From assembly GCF_900099785.1 (NCBI RefSeq), contig NZ_FNDS01000001.1, forward strand, positions 785,309 to 849,308: 64,000 nucleotides of DNA. The letters run 5' to 3'. Each line of letters starts with the position of its first letter. Position 1 is the first letter of the stretch. The position numbers and the translations under genes were made by a program. Positions 62,616 through 64,000 of this stretch are shown here, one piece after another. The stretch is from Pseudomonas panipatensis. GTDB taxonomy: Bacteria > Pseudomonadota > Gammaproteobacteria > Pseudomonadales > Pseudomonadaceae. The notes beneath the pieces are model-generated. The model saw only the letters and a program-made list of their open reading frames with translations. It was not told the DNA's origin and did no database searches.

Positions 62616-63125
62616 ATGAACGAACTGGATGATCACTCGCTGCGCGAAATGCTGCCGCGCCTGCGGCGCTTCGCGCTGTCGCTGACACGCAATGCCAGCA
62701 GTGCCGATGACCTGGTCCAGGCGACCCTGGAAAAGGCCCTGTCCGCCTGGCGTGGGCGCCGTGCCGACGGCGATCTGCGGGCCTGGCTGTTCGCCATCCT
62801 TTATTGCCTGTTCGTCGATGGCCAGCGCCGCGCCCGGCGTTACGCGCGGATATTGGCGCTGTTCGGCGGCGACGACCAACACGCGCCCTCGGCCGAGGAC
62901 ATCGTTACCGCGCGTTCGACCCTGGAGGCGTTCGAGCGCCTGCCCGCCGAGCAACGCGCGCTGCTCAGCCTGGTCAGCGTCGAGGGCCTGAGCTACCGCG
63001 AGGTCGGGCTGGCGCTGGACATTCCCATCGGCACCGTCATGTCGCGCCTGTCGCGGGCGCGCCAAGCCTTGCGCGCGTTGAGCGAAGGGCAGGGCGGACG
63101 ACCTTCTCTACGGGTACTCAAATGA
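62616..63125 (+). CDS. ECF-type RNA polymerase sigma factor
   Basis: The 169-residue protein has sigma region 2 (LTRNASSADDLVQATLEKAL ... LRAWLFAILYCLFVD) and region 4 (LPAEQRALLSLVSVEGLSYREV ... GTVMSRLSRARQALR) with no regions 1 or 3, as in ECF sigmas. GGAG four bases before the ATG supports the start. It overlaps the anti-sigma gene by four bases and probably drives the divergent peroxidase operon. Confidence 0.93.
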   Translation: MNELDDHSLREMLPRLRRFALSLTRNASSADDLVQATLEKALSAWRGRRADGDLRAWLFAILYCLFVDGQRRARRYARILALFGGDDQHAPSAEDIVTARSTLEAFERLPAEQRALLSLVSVEGLSYREVGLALDIPIGTVMSRLSRARQALRALSEGQGGRPSLRVLK

Positions 63126-63871
63126 GCGAAATGATCCCCAGCGAAAACGACCTGCACGCCTATGTCGACGACCAGCTCGATGCGTCGCGCCGACAGTGGA
63201 TCGAAACCTGGCTGGCCAATCACCCCGAGGACGCACGGCGCGTCGAGGGTTGGAAGCGCGATGCGCAGCAGTTGCGCGCGGCGCTGGCCGTCGGCGCCTT
63301 GCCGGCGCCCGCCGCGGCCCTGGACCCGGCACGCATCCGTCAGCGCCTGCGCAGCCGGCGCCTGTCGCGATTGGCCGTCGCGGCTTCGCTGCTGCTGGCC
63401 CTCGGCATCGGTGGCCTGGGCGGCTGGCAGGCGCGCGAAATGAACCTGGCCGGCGGCGAGGCGCCGATGCGCGATGCCGTGCAGGCCTACCGCCTGTTCG
63501 CCACCGATGGCAGCGGCATGCGCCTGGACACCGGCGCCGGCGAGAACCTCGACGTCTGGCTCGGCCGCTACCTGGAGCATGCCAGTCTGCCCGCCGACCT
63601 TGGCCGGCTGGGCTTGCGCGCGGTGGGTGCGCGCCTGCTCGCCACCGAGGAGGGCGCCGCCGCGCTGCTGGTCTACCAGGACCCGCAGGGGCGGCGCCTG
63701 AGCGTCTTCATTCGTCCGCCCGGAGCGACGCATCGCAAGCTGCCGCGCGGCGAACGCCACGACGGTGAACTGCTGACACGCTACTGGAGCCAGGGCGACT
63801 ACAACTACGCGCTGGTCGCTCGCCGCGACGATCCGCAGAGCGAGCAACTGGGACAACTGTTCGGCTTCTGA
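63122..63871 (+). CDS. membrane anti-sigma factor
   Basis: The 249-residue protein has an N-terminal anti-sigma domain (SENDLHAYVDDQLDASRRQW, zinc-less variant with DARRVEGWKRDAQQLR), one membrane helix (about residues 83-101, LSRLAVAASLLLALGIGGLG) and a periplasmic domain. It should hold the ECF sigma at the membrane until a periplasmic signal, perhaps peroxide or chlorine stress, is sensed. Confidence 0.88.
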   Translation: MSEMIPSENDLHAYVDDQLDASRRQWIETWLANHPEDARRVEGWKRDAQQLRAALAVGALPAPAAALDPARIRQRLRSRRLSRLAVAASLLLALGIGGLGGWQAREMNLAGGEAPMRDAVQAYRLFATDGSGMRLDTGAGENLDVWLGRYLEHASLPADLGRLGLRAVGARLLATEEGAAALLVYQDPQGRRLSVFIRPPGATHRKLPRGERHDGELLTRYWSQGDYNYALVARRDDPQSEQLGQLFGF

Positions 63872-63915
63872 AGAAGCCGGCCGGCCCGCGCCCCAGGAGG
63901 GGCATGCCACAGGGG

Positions 63916-63993
63916 CGTAGGATGGCTTGAGGCACGAAACCCATGCGGTCGGCGCAGCACGATGGGTATCGCTGCGCTCAACGCCATCCTACG
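63916..63993. repeat. imperfect palindromic intergenic repeat
   Basis: The segment begins CGTAGGATGGC and ends GCCATCCTACG, with internal arms ACCCATGC and GATGGGTATCG, so it reads almost the same on both strands over 78 bases. This is the form of dispersed palindromic repeats found between genes in Pseudomonas. It follows the anti-sigma stop by about 45 bases. Confidence 0.7.
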
Positions 63994-64000
63994 TCCCCGG

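Overview
The window has the base composition and gene content of a Pseudomonas chromosome, close to the P. aeruginosa group. The order norR/fhpR, flavohaemoglobin, small membrane protein, NnrS matches what I recall of P. aeruginosa, but here it sits beside the purine-catabolism genes, so this is not simply PAO1. Bases 1 to about 38.5 kb are a nearly complete siphovirus prophage whose left end, presumably with the integrase, lies outside the window. Bases 39-64 kb are ordinary chromosome.

Prophage. The left arm (0.1-3.2 kb, minus strand) holds a PrtN-like activator and small early genes read from a good leftward promoter, then a CI-type S24 repressor. A Cro-like gene starts rightward across a repressor/Cro control region with three operator-like dyads. 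Next come a CII-family regulator, a small zinc-finger protein, a primase-helicase, and a cluster of TTCCGACA iterons beside an AT-rich stretch that looks like a replication origin. After two small genes and a holin comes a lambda-type head module (Nu1-like and GpA-like terminase, gpW, portal, ClpP-type protease, decoration protein D, capsid E, head-tail joiners), preceded by a repeat-rich region that could be cos. The tail module (tube, 1240-residue tape measure, large repeat protein, tail-tip proteins) is not lambda-like at its distal end. Lysis genes (transglycosylase-like endolysin, 3-TM holin) follow. The right end is a damage-response block: a Dam-type methylase behind a LexA box, then an SRAP-family gene and a 97-residue gene divergent from umuD-umuC across a near-consensus LexA box. 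Several genes look like morons: two minus-strand membrane proteins, a zinc-ribbon membrane protein in the slot normally used by tail-assembly chaperones, and an AT-rich pair including a DUF2971 protein at the right boundary.

Chromosome. A DUF4124 protein, a DCC thiol oxidoreductase and a chemoreceptor lead into a complete urate-to-glyoxylate pathway: puuE-uraD-alc-allA-puuD on the minus strand, uraH divergent, an NCS2 purine permease and a GntR-family regulator. TTGTATACAA-type palindromes lie upstream of puuE, uraH, the permease and the regulator, which suggests a compact local regulon. queD and a lipoprotein separate this from a nitric-oxide detoxification unit (norR, hmp, a small membrane protein, nnrS) whose divergent promoter carries three NorR boxes and a sigma-54-like element. 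A DUF5329 protein and a patatin follow, then a PepSY/two-component operon similar to bqsRS (carRS).

The window ends with a divergent module of catalase-family peroxidase, cytochrome b561 and DUF2790 protein facing an ECF sigma/anti-sigma pair, and a palindromic intergenic repeat.
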